64,000 nucleotides of DNA, taken from contig CAJKHT010000005.1 of NCBI GenBank assembly GCA_905199755.1, positions 1-64,000 of the forward strand. The letters are read 5' to 3'. The notes under the pieces are model-generated. The model was not told where the DNA came from. It was given only the letters and a program-made list of their open reading frames with translations, and did no database searches. Below, in pieces: positions 1 to 9,443 of this stretch (the stretch's first letter is position 1; every line of letters begins with the position of its first letter). This stretch comes from an uncultured Eubacteriales bacterium (GTDB lineage: Bacteria; Bacillota; Clostridia; UBA1381). The position numbers and the translations under genes are program-made.

Positions 1-927
1 TATAAGAACGGACTGCGGCTTGTATCCGAAACGCATATTGAACTGTGAGCCGTCTTTTGTATAATCAAGCGAATTTGCCGACAGCAGCAGATAGTGTTTA
101 CTCCAGCCGTCCTGTGTTATTTCATGATTTGTACTGCCTGCCTTTGTATGCGCTCCCGTTTTCTGCTCATAACACGGACCTGCATATGCATATCCCGATT
201 CGTCCGAGGTTTCAAGCGCTTTTGCATAGTACATCACCAGTCCGAACCGCCCCTGCGGCAAATCCGCTTTGGGTGTCATTTTAAGCTGATAATCATACAC
301 CGCCGTCGGCTCGTTTAATGTCGTTACTTTCAGTGCGGTATCATATCCGTCCAAATCGTCAGTGCTCACACTTTGAACCGAAATGTTTGCTCCGCCTATA
401 ACAGACGCCGAAAACAGCTGATTTTCACTTATTAATTCGCCGTCCGTTTTCAGCTTGGAATAAAATTCCTCCTCCGTTTCGCGTTCGGCAGGCGTAATTA
501 TCTCGGGAATTGATGTAAAATTCAGCGTTTCCGACAATACGCACGGAAATTCAAGATATTTCATGTATTCCGTAAAAAAGCTTTCTTCAACCATAATGTC
601 ACCGTTTCTGACAAACGGGCTTTTTGCCGGAATCTGTACCATATCCACTGTTGCGCTGTCACTTCCCGCGTTAAATTCCATACTGTGACCGTTTACGCTT
701 ACGGTAATTTTTGCACCGTTTGAATCCGCTGCTACAGTCATTTGGAGCTTTTTTGAAATTTCACCTATCGGATAATACACAATATTTCCGTTCTGAACAG
801 GTGCGGTAGTCAGCTTTTCTTTTCTGTCCTCTATGATTATGTATGAGACCTGCGCACAATATACGGGAACACAGCATGTCAGTATCAGCGATATTATGCA
901 AAGCACGGCGGCAAATTTCTTCATCAT
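1..927 (-). CDS. Secreted protein, copper-amine-oxidase-N-like stalk domain (C-terminus cut off by window edge)
   Basis: The frame opens at ATG ATG after an AAAGGGTG ribosome binding site and stays open to base 1, giving 309 residues and no stop, so the C-terminus is outside the window. Residues 1-25 are a signal peptide (MMKKF, a hydrophobic core, end near VYCA). Residues ~28-115 look like the beta-rich domain called copper amine oxidase N-terminal-like (IVYYPIGEISKKL, then NGAKITVSVNG). In Clostridia this is a surface or stalk module with no oxidase activity. Residues ~130-309 look beta-sandwich-like (VYDYQLKMTPKADLP, GRFGLVMYYAK) and may bind carbohydrate; that is inference. The start lies 14 bases after the stop of the upstream secreted protein, so it should be the last visible gene of the solute-binding-protein operon. 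No catalytic motif is visible. Confidence 0.8.
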   Translation of the reverse strand, partial: MMKKFAAVLCIISLILTCCVPVYCAQVSYIIIEDRKEKLTTAPVQNGNIVYYPIGEISKKLQMTVAADSNGAKITVSVNGHSMEFNAGSDSATVDMVQIPAKSPFVRNGDIMVEESFFTEYMKYLEFPCVLSETLNFTSIPEIITPAERETEEEFYSKLKTDGELISENQLFSASVIGGANISVQSVSTDDLDGYDTALKVTTLNEPTAVYDYQLKMTPKADLPQGRFGLVMYYAKALETSDESGYAYAGPCYEQKTGAHTKAGSTNHEITQDGWSKHYLLLSANSLDYTKDGSQFNMRFGYKPQSVLI

Positions 928-941
928 AACAGCACCCTTTC

Positions 942-3308
942 TCAGCGATATATAACCTCGTCATACAGTAAATGCATTCCGTCTGCGGAATCCAGTAAAA
1001 ATACCTTTGCAAAATTCTTCTTTGTCGTATCTGCGGTAAATACCGCCGTAACCGTATCATCTGCCGAAATATTTTCCCTGCTTTCCACAACCACCTGTTC
1101 TATTCTGTACCCGTTATCGGCTTCGGTACATACAAGTACAATTAACGATGCACCGAGACTTTCGTCCGTGGTATTTCCGAGCTGTACGGTTACTTTGTTT
1201 TCTCCGTTCTTAACGGTATTACCGTCAAGCGAAATATCCTTTACCTCTATTTTTCTTTCCACTTCAAATACGGCGGTATCAAGGCAGCCGTACCCGTCAT
1301 CATTTTTAACGCCCTCAAAGCTTAATGTATAGCTTTCACCGTTTTTGAGTCCGCCGGCCTCAAGTTTTATTGTATAATCGTCAATGCGCTCCGCTGCCGC
1401 TATCACGGCACCGTTATCAATACCGTATGCCGATATATCCTGCGGAGGCATTGTGTCAAATTCCGCCGTAATTACATTGTTTTTCAATGCAAGCTTTTGC
1501 ATATTTGCATCACATGCCACAAGCTTCGGCGTATAGCAGCATCTGAATTCAATACCCTTTAAAATAAACAGTCTCACCGTACCGGTGCTGTCATAGCCCT
1601 TTACGTCAACAGCCAGCCTGTTCATTTTTGAAAGCTTTTCGATATTTATCGGCTCGCGGCTCATAAGCTGTGTGTTTTCCCCGTTTTCATTGCCGAGATA
1701 AACATCTGCCGTGTATTGTCCGTTCTGAGGATAAATAATCATTTTAACGTTATATCCGAGATTTTCGTTTATCGGCGCGGTTTTATCGCTGCCGAAAAAG
1801 CTTATTCGGTTTTTACCGCTGTCATAGTCTATCTTAAAAAATTCCGTTTCCGTGCCGTCATCTGCCGTAAGACCTGCCTTTGCATAACAGCTGTCCCGCA
1901 GACCTACGGATTTTATTGTTCCCGTGCCGTAGGGGACGGTAAACGCGGCATTAAATTCATACACTCCGTTTGGTGTACCCAGAGCTTCGGCACCGTTTTT
2001 CAGGAGTGATGACATCTGTGTGCGTATAACCTTATTCTGTGACTGCAAAAAGAAATTCAGTTCCGGGGTTTTGTCGTCATTCTGCATGATAATCGCACCG
2101 CGCTTTGATGCTGCCTCTTTGTTGTACCATTTGCCGTATTCCTCATATGCGCTTATCGGATTAACGGTTTTTCCGCTTTCGTCAATTCCGCTGCCGCCAA
2201 CTCCGTAGGTGTCAAACCAATCAGAAACATAAACCTCCTTGTTGCCGGTATATGTAAATTCATAGCTGTATTCCTGCTTTTCTCCCCCCGGACGGCACGC
2301 AAGAATGTTTACGGTATATGTTCTGCCCTCCGTAAGCCCGGAAAACCATACCGAAAATCCCGTATTTTCGTCATTCATGGCAATATCCTCAATTACGGCA
2401 CCACCGCTCACGTATACGTCGTCAAATCCGACGGGCTGAATTTCTCCGCTGAATGACACATTAAGCGGTGCTTTCGGATTGCTCACCCTGCTGCCCGCGG
2501 GCGGATCATAAGAAGCCGTCAGCGGAAGCTCACCCGGCTCATCTGCCGAAAGGGAAATATCATCAAGCCACAGTACTGCCTTGCCGCGCGCATCGAGTAT
2601 GCCCGTAAGGTCTGCCGAAAAGCTTATGTAGTTAAGCATATTTTTAATTTCATCAGCGGTATATTCAAGCTGCGCCGCTTCCGCGCATATATCACCGTTT
2701 ACGTATGTATTGACATATGCTTTTCCGCCCGACAGCAAAATCTCAAGCTTAATATTATACCACTTTTGCATTCCGAGATTTTTTTCCGTGTCCCGTCCGC
2801 CGAGTGAAAGCTGTGCAAAATCATGGCTCACGGATAAATCGGCTATGTCGATACCTGTGCTTTCGTCGGCGCTGCTCTTTGCCGAGATTTTGTAATTGCA
2901 GCCTGCGGAGGCATAATAACCGTATGCCTGCGGAAGATATACGCGCATCCCGAAGGTATACCGGCAATCCCCCTCAAAGGAGGACTGTCCAAGCCTTGCC
3001 GCAATTTCCGTTTTCTGAACGTTGTTCTGCTTATAGAGACACATATAATGATTATCGCTGTTTTCCTCGGTAAAAATTATAACTCCTCTTTTTGACGCGG
3101 CATCGCTGTTAAACCAGCTGCTGCCGTCCTCCTGAGGCTTCACGGGGTTTACGGCTTTTCCCGTTTCATCCTTGCCGCTCCCGTCAACTCCGTAGCTTTC
3201 AAAATTGTCACCGAATAATATTTCCCCGGTTTCCTCCGCCGCCGCAAAGGACACGGAGGAAACAATTATACACAAAGCGGTAAACCACAGCAAAATTTTT
3301 TTAGGCAT
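942..3308 (-). CDS. Secreted protein built from a tandem duplication of a ~330-residue unit (lectin-like module + Ig-like domain)
   Basis: 788 residues. AAGGAG lies 7 bases before ATG, and the signal peptide ends at FAAA (residue ~24). Residues ~29-254 and ~358-590 are homologous modules: both carry Y-G-V-x-G-S-G-x-D-E-S/T-G-K-x-V-N-P, W-[FY]-N-x-x-A-A-S-K-R-G, then an R/K-T-x-rich strand. Each is followed by an Ig-like domain of the bacterial SbsA type (residues ~263-354 and ~594-684; PPAGSRVSNP... and the 'LTEGRTYTVNI / LKNGESYTLSF' pattern). Residues ~686-788 form a further beta domain. There are no catalytic residues, no SLH domain and no sorting signal, so I infer a secreted carbohydrate-binding or adhesion protein. 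It lies 11 bases after the solute-binding lipoprotein and in the same operon. I do not know a family name for the duplicated module. Confidence 0.85.
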   Translation of the reverse strand: MPKKILLWFTALCIIVSSVSFAAAEETGEILFGDNFESYGVDGSGKDETGKAVNPVKPQEDGSSWFNSDAASKRGVIIFTEENSDNHYMCLYKQNNVQKTEIAARLGQSSFEGDCRYTFGMRVYLPQAYGYYASAGCNYKISAKSSADESTGIDIADLSVSHDFAQLSLGGRDTEKNLGMQKWYNIKLEILLSGGKAYVNTYVNGDICAEAAQLEYTADEIKNMLNYISFSADLTGILDARGKAVLWLDDISLSADEPGELPLTASYDPPAGSRVSNPKAPLNVSFSGEIQPVGFDDVYVSGGAVIEDIAMNDENTGFSVWFSGLTEGRTYTVNILACRPGGEKQEYSYEFTYTGNKEVYVSDWFDTYGVGGSGIDESGKTVNPISAYEEYGKWYNKEAASKRGAIIMQNDDKTPELNFFLQSQNKVIRTQMSSLLKNGAEALGTPNGVYEFNAAFTVPYGTGTIKSVGLRDSCYAKAGLTADDGTETEFFKIDYDSGKNRISFFGSDKTAPINENLGYNVKMIIYPQNGQYTADVYLGNENGENTQLMSREPINIEKLSKMNRLAVDVKGYDSTGTVRLFILKGIEFRCCYTPKLVACDANMQKLALKNNVITAEFDTMPPQDISAYGIDNGAVIAAAERIDDYTIKLEAGGLKNGESYTLSFEGVKNDDGYGCLDTAVFEVERKIEVKDISLDGNTVKNGENKVTVQLGNTTDESLGASLIVLVCTEADNGYRIEQVVVESRENISADDTVTAVFTADTTKKNFAKVFLLDSADGMHLLYDEVIYR

Positions 3309-3319
3309 TTTTTAACTCC

Positions 3320-4801
3320 TTATTTTTTGTTCTTTTCCGCAAGAAATGCGTCGTATTGCTTCTGCGCCTCTTCAATAACCTTATCGGCGCCTACCTCTTT
3401 TAATTTCTTCCTGAATTCCGGCAGTACCGTATCGGGGTCCATTGCTCCCAAAACTGCCTGTCTGTTATATTCGCTTATTACCTTTTTGCATGCCGCGGCT
3501 TCAAGGTCAACTGTAGTCGAGTCAAATTTAAAGCCGTAGTACATCGGTTTTTGTGCCTGTGAGTTAAAGCTTTTCAGGTTTTCCATTTTGTTGGGATCTT
3601 CACCCTCCTTGAGCTTTGCGAGGAACACATTTCCAAACATCCATTCCGAACCCGAAAGCGTGTATGAGCTTTGAGGAATCAGCTTCACATAGCCGTTGTC
3701 CGTCATTTGATAATGCTTGCCGTCTATTCCGTAAAGCACAAGATTGTATAAATACTCATCGGTATTTAACAGTTCAAGAAATCTTGCGACACGCACTGGA
3801 TTTTTGGACGTTCTTGAAATTGCAAGCATCGCTCCCGTTGCCGCCTGATTATCTTCGATAATGGGAGTAACCTCCGCCTGCGACATCTCATACTTGTAAT
3901 CCTTTGACATCTCCTTTGCCTTTCCCGGCTTTAACGGATATGCACAGCAGAAGGTTTTTCCCTCCTGTATTCTCTGATTGAAGTCGCCCGATGTCATAAC
4001 GTCTTTTTTGATGAGTCCGTCCTCAAAGAATTTTCTTGAAATACGGCATGCCTGCTCATATTCCTCCGTTTCGTAGAAATTCACGACTTTGCCGTCATAC
4101 TTATCATACATTACCGCCGCCGGACCTGCCAGAAGCTCATACTGGATAAATGCCAGCGGAGTGTTATCCGTTTTCCAGTCAATCGGGTATTTCATGTCCG
4201 TCTCATTTGATTGAATCTGCAAAAGATACGGTTCAAGCTCTTCAAAGCTTTTTATGCTGTTCATATCAATATTGTACTTATCCGCAATATCCTTTCTGTA
4301 AAGCCAGCCTGCCTGAGATGCCTTTTCCTTGTTTACCGGCAATGCATACAGCTTTCCGTCCGCTTTCGCCGCATCTATGAAATCATCGCCCAAAAGCTTT
4401 TTCGTTTCGGGCATATATTCATCGAGCATATCGTCCAGTGCGACAAACGCGCCGTTTGATGCGTTTGCACTGTAGTTTAACAGCCAGCTTGCACAGAATG
4501 CCAAATCAAAATATTCTCCCGAGTTTATCATCGTGCCGAGCTTTTGCGAATACTGGCTCGAATCCAGGATATGCAGCTTGACGGTGGCATTGATTTTATC
4601 CTTTAAATATTCATTGATTTTTGTCTCGACCGAGGGTGTATCGCTTTGCGAGGTTCCCTGCATATACCAGTTTATCTCGTATGTATCGGACGGTACCTTG
4701 TTTGCACTTTCCTTTTGTACATCACCGCCGCCGCAGCCTGTGATTGATGCCGACAGCATGGCTGCCGCTGCCGTCATTGAAATAACCTTAAAAAATTTCA
4801 T
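3320..4801 (-). CDS. ABC transporter extracellular solute-binding lipoprotein, LplA-like
   Basis: Sugar-type solute-binding protein of family 1, exported and lipid-anchored: the signal peptide ends in the lipobox S-I-T-G-C, followed by G-G-G-D. Of the two in-frame ATGs I chose the second (MKFFKVIS), because AGGAAG lies 6 bases before it and overlaps the first. The mature part has the usual two-lobe pattern (GEYFDLAFCASWLL, DGKLYALPVNKEKASQAGW, ATGAMLAISRTSKNP). The long C-terminal section (VISEYNRQAVLGAMDP...) is like LplA/YtcQ-type proteins that bind oligosaccharides. At 493 residues the length is normal for that group. No permease gene (LplB/YtcP type) is adjacent in the window. The neighbours are a second lipoprotein 8 bases upstream and the divergent YesM/YesN pair, which typically controls such genes. 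Confidence 0.9.
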   Translation of the reverse strand: MKFFKVISMTAAAAMLSASITGCGGGDVQKESANKVPSDTYEINWYMQGTSQSDTPSVETKINEYLKDKINATVKLHILDSSQYSQKLGTMINSGEYFDLAFCASWLLNYSANASNGAFVALDDMLDEYMPETKKLLGDDFIDAAKADGKLYALPVNKEKASQAGWLYRKDIADKYNIDMNSIKSFEELEPYLLQIQSNETDMKYPIDWKTDNTPLAFIQYELLAGPAAVMYDKYDGKVVNFYETEEYEQACRISRKFFEDGLIKKDVMTSGDFNQRIQEGKTFCCAYPLKPGKAKEMSKDYKYEMSQAEVTPIIEDNQAATGAMLAISRTSKNPVRVARFLELLNTDEYLYNLVLYGIDGKHYQMTDNGYVKLIPQSSYTLSGSEWMFGNVFLAKLKEGEDPNKMENLKSFNSQAQKPMYYGFKFDSTTVDLEAAACKKVISEYNRQAVLGAMDPDTVLPEFRKKLKEVGADKVIEEAQKQYDAFLAEKNKK

Positions 4802-4814
4802 TTTCATCTTCCTT

Positions 4815-5906
4815 TCATTTCTTTATATAAATATCATTAAGCGCGGGAGGTGTTTTATTTTCGGATATGCTGTCGTAAAGCATATCCTGAAGCTCCCATG
4901 CTTTTTTTACGTATTCCGCATCGCTTATCCTTACCGATGCATTCTTTATGGTTTCCTCTATTTTGTGCATACACGGATTGTAGTCCGCAAACATCTCGTC
5001 CGAAAGATACTCTTTCTGTACGGGTATGTAGCATTCTCTTTTCAGCATATCTCTTATGTTAAAGGTGTCATATATATATGCCAGAAAATCAAATGCCGCC
5101 TGTTTGTTCTTTGAAAAACTGCTTACGGCAATTCCGTATCCGCCAAGGACGGTATTTTCGGGAATCATCACCCCGACATTTCCGCCTATCTCAAAGTCAT
5201 AATCGTTAAAATATGTGTAATCCCTGCTCCTGCCGCAGTAATAATTTATTTCACCGTTTTTGAATTTCGTTTTTAAATCACCGCTGTTTTCTCCGCTGCT
5301 TTCGGCGAAATACGGATATGCTCTTTCCAAATCATCACCCAGTTCTATTGCCGTACACAGCAAATCCTCATCCTGCTTTTTTTCAAACACCGGCTGTCCT
5401 CCGCAGTCTCTTAACACATCATCGATACATGACGGGGCTTTTTCCACTCTGTCTTTCCGATAAAATATCACCCCTATGTCCAAAGCAAACGGCAGTGCAT
5501 ACATTTTGCCGTCCGATTCAAAGAAATCTACGGCTGCACTCTCATACTTCTGTCTGTCGATTTCAAAATCCGGCGGCACTATATATTCTTTTTTTGCGAA
5601 TTCCTCCGTCCATATTCCGTCCGTCACCATAATATCAATATCGGAATCGTGTCCGCTCAATGCAGCCATATAAATTTTATATACCTCATTTGTATTATCC
5701 GTTACATCGATAACTTTCAGCTGCACATTCGCATGCGTATCTTCATAGCTTTCGATAATATTGGAAAAGCCTTTCATTTCTTTCGGTTTCAGCATTGTGA
5801 GCGTTGTGATTTTTGTATCTGCCGCCGCTTCCTTTGCGGTTTTGCAGCTGCAAAGCGATAATGCCGCAGCAGCGGCAAGCAGCAGAGCAATGCCTTTTTT
5901 ATACAT
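4815..5906 (-). CDS. ABC transporter extracellular solute-binding lipoprotein, family 1
   Basis: First gene of the minus-strand operon. The signal peptide MYKKGIALLLAAAAALS ends in the lipobox S-L-C-S-C, so the mature protein is a lipoprotein. The body shows the solute-binding family 1 signature (GHDSDIDIMVTDGIWTEEF, DGKMYALPFALDIGVIFYRK, GGYGIAVSSFSKNKQAAFDF). At ~363 residues it is shorter than the 400-450 typical for sugar-binding members. Start choice: a GTG 12 bases upstream is in frame, but AAAGGAAG overlaps it, so the ATG at 5906 is preferred (spacing ~12). It is only distantly similar to the downstream lipoprotein, so the operon pairs two different binding proteins. Substrate unknown; a carbohydrate is likely from the context. 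Confidence 0.88.
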   Translation of the reverse strand: MYKKGIALLLAAAAALSLCSCKTAKEAAADTKITTLTMLKPKEMKGFSNIIESYEDTHANVQLKVIDVTDNTNEVYKIYMAALSGHDSDIDIMVTDGIWTEEFAKKEYIVPPDFEIDRQKYESAAVDFFESDGKMYALPFALDIGVIFYRKDRVEKAPSCIDDVLRDCGGQPVFEKKQDEDLLCTAIELGDDLERAYPYFAESSGENSGDLKTKFKNGEINYYCGRSRDYTYFNDYDFEIGGNVGVMIPENTVLGGYGIAVSSFSKNKQAAFDFLAYIYDTFNIRDMLKRECYIPVQKEYLSDEMFADYNPCMHKIEETIKNASVRISDAEYVKKAWELQDMLYDSISENKTPPALNDIYIKK

Positions 5907-5984
5907 ACTTTCGGTCACTTCCTTTCACGCTGTTCCTGTCATGATAATATAATACCACAGTCCGCGCATTTTTTTAATGAGGTA

Positions 5985-6022
5985 AATTTACAAAAATGTG
6001 TTGTAAAATTCCTAATTTACAA
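5985..6022. promoter_or_regulatory. AATTTACAA direct repeats with an inverted copy, possible YesN operator
   Basis: AATTTACAA occurs at 5985-5993 and 6014-6022, 29 bp apart start to start (about three helical turns). TTGTAAA, the inverted core, lies at 6001-6007. The second copy ends 6 bases before the -35 box of the yesMN promoter. AraC-type regulators commonly bind direct repeats next to -35, so this is a plausible binding site in the divergent region. No experimental support is visible. Confidence 0.45.
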
Positions 6023-6028
6023 TCATGC

Positions 6029-6057
6029 TTGTATTGAAAAAAAAATTATGCTATAAT
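6029..6057 (+). promoter_or_regulatory. Sigma-A-type promoter for the yesMN pair
   Basis: TTGTAT, 17 bases, TATAAT. Transcription would begin near 6064, about 40 bases before the kinase ATG. Confidence 0.65.
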
Positions 6058-6100
6058 TTGAGCATAACATGGCTTATAGGTCGGAAAGGGTATAACGGAT

Positions 6101-7852
6101 ATGCAAACACCAAATTTTTTCAGTAATCTGTCAATAAAGAGCAAGCTTATGCTTTCATATCTGCTTGTTATAATGCTGTGTACCGTGCTGCTGTGTACTG
6201 TCATATACTTTCAGTTCCAGTCGGTGATGCGCACACAGCTCACGGAACACGTAAATCAGGTTATAACGCTTACCGCAAAAAATCTTGAACAGCAGATTAA
6301 ATATGTGGATACACTTCTTTTTAACATACAAATGAATTCAAAAATCACCTCTACGGTGACAAATAAGGATATTGACGTACTTAACGGCATAGATATACTC
6401 ACCGAACAGCTTGACAAAACCGACATTCTGCAAAAGCGAATATCCGAGGTAAAGCTGTATCTTACAGACCGCCCCGACTATCCGTCCATATACTCGGACA
6501 GCATAATTTTATCGGACAGCATGGTAAAAGGAGATGTATGGTATCAGAATACGATTAAAGGCACAGGCGAGACATACTGGTCTGTATATCACGCAAACGG
6601 TGCCGACGGATATGTGCAGGCATCGCGGCTGATTTACGATTTCCGCACAAAAGAACCTATAGCGATAGCGGCGGTAAAAATCAGTCTTATTTCATTTCTT
6701 AACAACATTAATGAAATTCAGCTTAACAACACGGGAGACATTATGCTCGTCAGCGGCGGACAGCCGATTTACATGTATGACAAGCCCCACCTTAACAGCA
6801 TAAAAAACACAGCCTCACTGCTTAACTTTCTTGCCGATAAGGACAAGCATACTTCGCTTGAGGTTTACGGCGGACAGCGCTATATTCTCGGTCAGTCGCA
6901 GATAGAGGGAACCGATTTCTCAATAATGGGAATATTTAATCTTTCCATGCTGAATATCAGCGGCAGAGTAATGGGTATTATAATTGTACTGACCTCCATT
7001 GCATGTATTTTGCTGTCACTCGCGCTCATGGCGGTGCTGTCGCGCTCGATAACGACACCGATATACAAGCTCTGCTCAATCATGAAGCATTTTGAAAAAG
7101 ACGTGTCCTTCCGCTGTGAGGTACCGTATCAGAATGAAATCGGAGAGCTTTACAAATCCTTCAATACAATGATGAGTACGGTGGATAATCTTGTAAAGGA
7201 TATAAACGATTTGTTTGAACGGCAGAAGGTCTGGGAGCTTAAAGCTCTGCAGGCACAGATTAATCCGCATTTTCTGTACAACACACTCGATTCGGTCAAC
7301 TGGATGGCACAGCAGCACGGCTATGACGATATTTCAAGCATAGTCACCGCTTTGGGAAGCTTTTTCAGATATTCGCTCAATAAAGGTCAGGAATTTACAA
7401 CGCTTGAAAATGAACTGTATCAGATAAGAAGCTACATAGAAATACAAAAAATACGTTTCAAAGACAAGCTGATAACCGAATTTGATATTGATGAGACAAT
7501 TCTTCCGTGCCGCATTGCCAAGCTGACATTGCAGCCGCTTGTTGAAAACTGTATAGTACACGGCTTTGAAAATTTTGAATATGTCGGAGTAATAAGCATA
7601 ACGGGTACAAAGCGCGACGGTTATATATACCTCACAGTGAGCGATAACGGCAGAGGCGGAGATGTTGATAAAATGAACAGACTGCTGAATAAGGAGTTCA
7701 GTCCCGATGAGCCGATTGAAAAATACGGAATACACAATGTAAATCAGCGTATAAAGCTGTACTTCGGTCAGGAATGCGGACTGCATTATGAGGAAAACGA
7801 AATCGGCGGAATTGATGTTACCGCCAAACTGAAAGAGAGGTATTTTGAATGA
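6101..7852 (+). CDS. YesM-type sensor histidine kinase
   Basis: 583 residues, the normal size for the YesM/LytS-like kinases that sense extracellular sugars or their binding proteins. TM1 is at ~17-38, an extracellular sensor region at ~39-288, TM2 at ~290-313 and HAMP at ~314-367. The His_kinase dimerisation/phosphotransfer part contains Q-I-N-P-H-F-L-Y-N-T-L-D with H390. The ATPase domain has its N box at L-V-E-N-C-I-V-H-G (480-488) and its G box at D-N-G-R-G-G (515-520). The gene overlaps the response regulator by 4 bases (ATGA), so translation is coupled. It is divergent from the solute-binding-protein operon, and I infer that it controls that operon and perhaps the secreted proteins in it. 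Confidence 0.95.
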   Translation: MQTPNFFSNLSIKSKLMLSYLLVIMLCTVLLCTVIYFQFQSVMRTQLTEHVNQVITLTAKNLEQQIKYVDTLLFNIQMNSKITSTVTNKDIDVLNGIDILTEQLDKTDILQKRISEVKLYLTDRPDYPSIYSDSIILSDSMVKGDVWYQNTIKGTGETYWSVYHANGADGYVQASRLIYDFRTKEPIAIAAVKISLISFLNNINEIQLNNTGDIMLVSGGQPIYMYDKPHLNSIKNTASLLNFLADKDKHTSLEVYGGQRYILGQSQIEGTDFSIMGIFNLSMLNISGRVMGIIIVLTSIACILLSLALMAVLSRSITTPIYKLCSIMKHFEKDVSFRCEVPYQNEIGELYKSFNTMMSTVDNLVKDINDLFERQKVWELKALQAQINPHFLYNTLDSVNWMAQQHGYDDISSIVTALGSFFRYSLNKGQEFTTLENELYQIRSYIEIQKIRFKDKLITEFDIDETILPCRIAKLTLQPLVENCIVHGFENFEYVGVISITGTKRDGYIYLTVSDNGRGGDVDKMNRLLNKEFSPDEPIEKYGIHNVNQRIKLYFGQECGLHYEENEIGGIDVTAKLKERYFE

Positions 7853-9435
7853 GCGTAACTCTTTTTATCACAGATGACGAGGAGCTTATAAGGACGGGAC
7901 TTGTATCGCTTCCGTGGCAGGATTATGATATTGATGTTATAGGCTCCGCCGAAAGCGGCGAGGAGGCTTTTGAAAAAATCAAGCAGCTGCGTCCCGATAT
8001 TGTAATATCAGACATAGAAATGCCCAAACGAAACGGTCTGTGGCTTGCGGAACAGGTGCTTACACTGCTCCCCGGCACAAAGTTTGTATTCCTTACGGGA
8101 TTTAACACATTTGAGTATATTCATAAGGCTATGCAGCTTAAGGTTTCGGACTACATTCTGAAGCCCATAAAAAAAGCCGATCTGTTTGAGCTTATTTCCA
8201 AAATCCGGGATAACATTATAAGTGAACGCAAAAACGAGCAAAAGCTTGAGCTTTTTTACGATAATCTCAAAGAAAGCAAATTCTTTCTTAAATCATGGTT
8301 TTTCGATATGCTCCGCAATTTCTATGAATCTCACGATACTGCGGAAAGCTTTGATTTTCTCGGCACTGCGGTTTCGGACGGACAGTTCTGCATTATGATT
8401 ATAAAGCTGAATCCGAAAGATATTTCCGCAAAGGAGCAGTTTGGAGGATATCTGCTGTTTCGGCAGATGCTAAACGTTATAGGCTTCTGCACCGCCGAGA
8501 CAATACCGTTTTTTAACAACAACATCATCACGCTTGTTTTTCGTTTTGAGCCGGAAAATCAGAAAGCGCTGTCGTCTGCTTTGGATATTTCCCAAAAGCT
8601 GTATGATTTTTTATCGTACAATGCCGAATGCGGCTTCACAATTGCCATAAGTGAAATGTTTGGCAGTATTACGAAGCTGCCGCAATGCAGCGCCTCTGCC
8701 GAAAACGCTCTTTTATATGCGCTGCCCGACAGCGAAAAACAGATAATTTACGCAGGCGATTTGCTGCTTGCCGACGATTTGTTCGATGCATACGAAAATC
8801 ATCAGAAGCAGTATTCCGTTATGCTGTCACACGGCAGCAGCGAGCAGCTGACGGCACTTTTGAAAAATCTTTTTTCTCTGTTTGATGCCTCCGGCACACC
8901 GCTGCCGGCAATCCGCCAGCACTGCATACGCTTTGCATCGGTTGCAATGTCCGCACTGTATAAGGCAAGCTCCGAAAACGCGCCGAATATTGTAAATCCC
9001 GAATTTCTGAAAAAGCTCGGAAACTGCCAGTCCTCATCGGCATTATGCGATATTCTTACGCTGTTTTCAATAAACATTTCCGGACAGATACAGGAATACA
9101 TGCAGCAGAAAAACACCAGCCTGGTAAACAAAATAAAGGCATATGTGGCGGAAAACATAAATCATACAATCACGCTTGAAATTTTATCCGAGGTGGCAGA
9201 GCTTTCACCCAATTATATCAGCACTCTTTTTTTCAAAGAAACGGGCATAAATTTCAAGGACTACCTTATTTCCGTAAGAATTGACAAAGCAAAGGAGCTT
9301 TTGAAAAACACCCAGCTTAAAATTTACGAGGTTGCCAATGCCGTGGGATATGAGGACACACGCTATTTCAGCGATGTGTTCTGCCGTATTGCCGGCTGTC
9401 TGCCGTCTCAATTCCGAAAGCAGGACAGAGTTTGA
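7849..9435 (+). CDS. YesN-type response regulator (REC + AraC HTH)
   Basis: 528 residues. The receiver domain (~3-120) has acidic residues D9-D10 and E11, phospho-acceptor D55 (V-I-S-D-I-E-M-P) and conserved K105 (I-L-K-P-I). A long, poorly conserved linker (~125-420) follows, as in other YesN proteins. The C-terminal AraC double helix-turn-helix spans ~425-525 (AELSPNYISTLFFKETG and VANAVGYEDTRYFSDVF). Its start overlaps the kinase stop. The likely targets are the divergent lipoprotein operon and possibly its own promoter, through the AATTTACAA repeats upstream of the kinase. No reason to doubt function: the catalytic and DNA-contact regions are intact. Confidence 0.95.
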   Translation: MSVTLFITDDEELIRTGLVSLPWQDYDIDVIGSAESGEEAFEKIKQLRPDIVISDIEMPKRNGLWLAEQVLTLLPGTKFVFLTGFNTFEYIHKAMQLKVSDYILKPIKKADLFELISKIRDNIISERKNEQKLELFYDNLKESKFFLKSWFFDMLRNFYESHDTAESFDFLGTAVSDGQFCIMIIKLNPKDISAKEQFGGYLLFRQMLNVIGFCTAETIPFFNNNIITLVFRFEPENQKALSSALDISQKLYDFLSYNAECGFTIAISEMFGSITKLPQCSASAENALLYALPDSEKQIIYAGDLLLADDLFDAYENHQKQYSVMLSHGSSEQLTALLKNLFSLFDASGTPLPAIRQHCIRFASVAMSALYKASSENAPNIVNPEFLKKLGNCQSSSALCDILTLFSINISGQIQEYMQQKNTSLVNKIKAYVAENINHTITLEILSEVAELSPNYISTLFFKETGINFKDYLISVRIDKAKELLKNTQLKIYEVANAVGYEDTRYFSDVFCRIAGCLPSQFRKQDRV

Positions 9436-9443
9436 AAAGCAAC

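Noticed and set aside
1..927. Copper amine oxidase
   Set aside because: Only the non-catalytic N-terminal-like stalk domain is visible; no topaquinone or copper site.
4533..5114. 193-residue plus-strand ORF
   Set aside because: Antisense to the two lipoprotein genes, which have clear family motifs; no ribosome binding site, and it spans two real genes.
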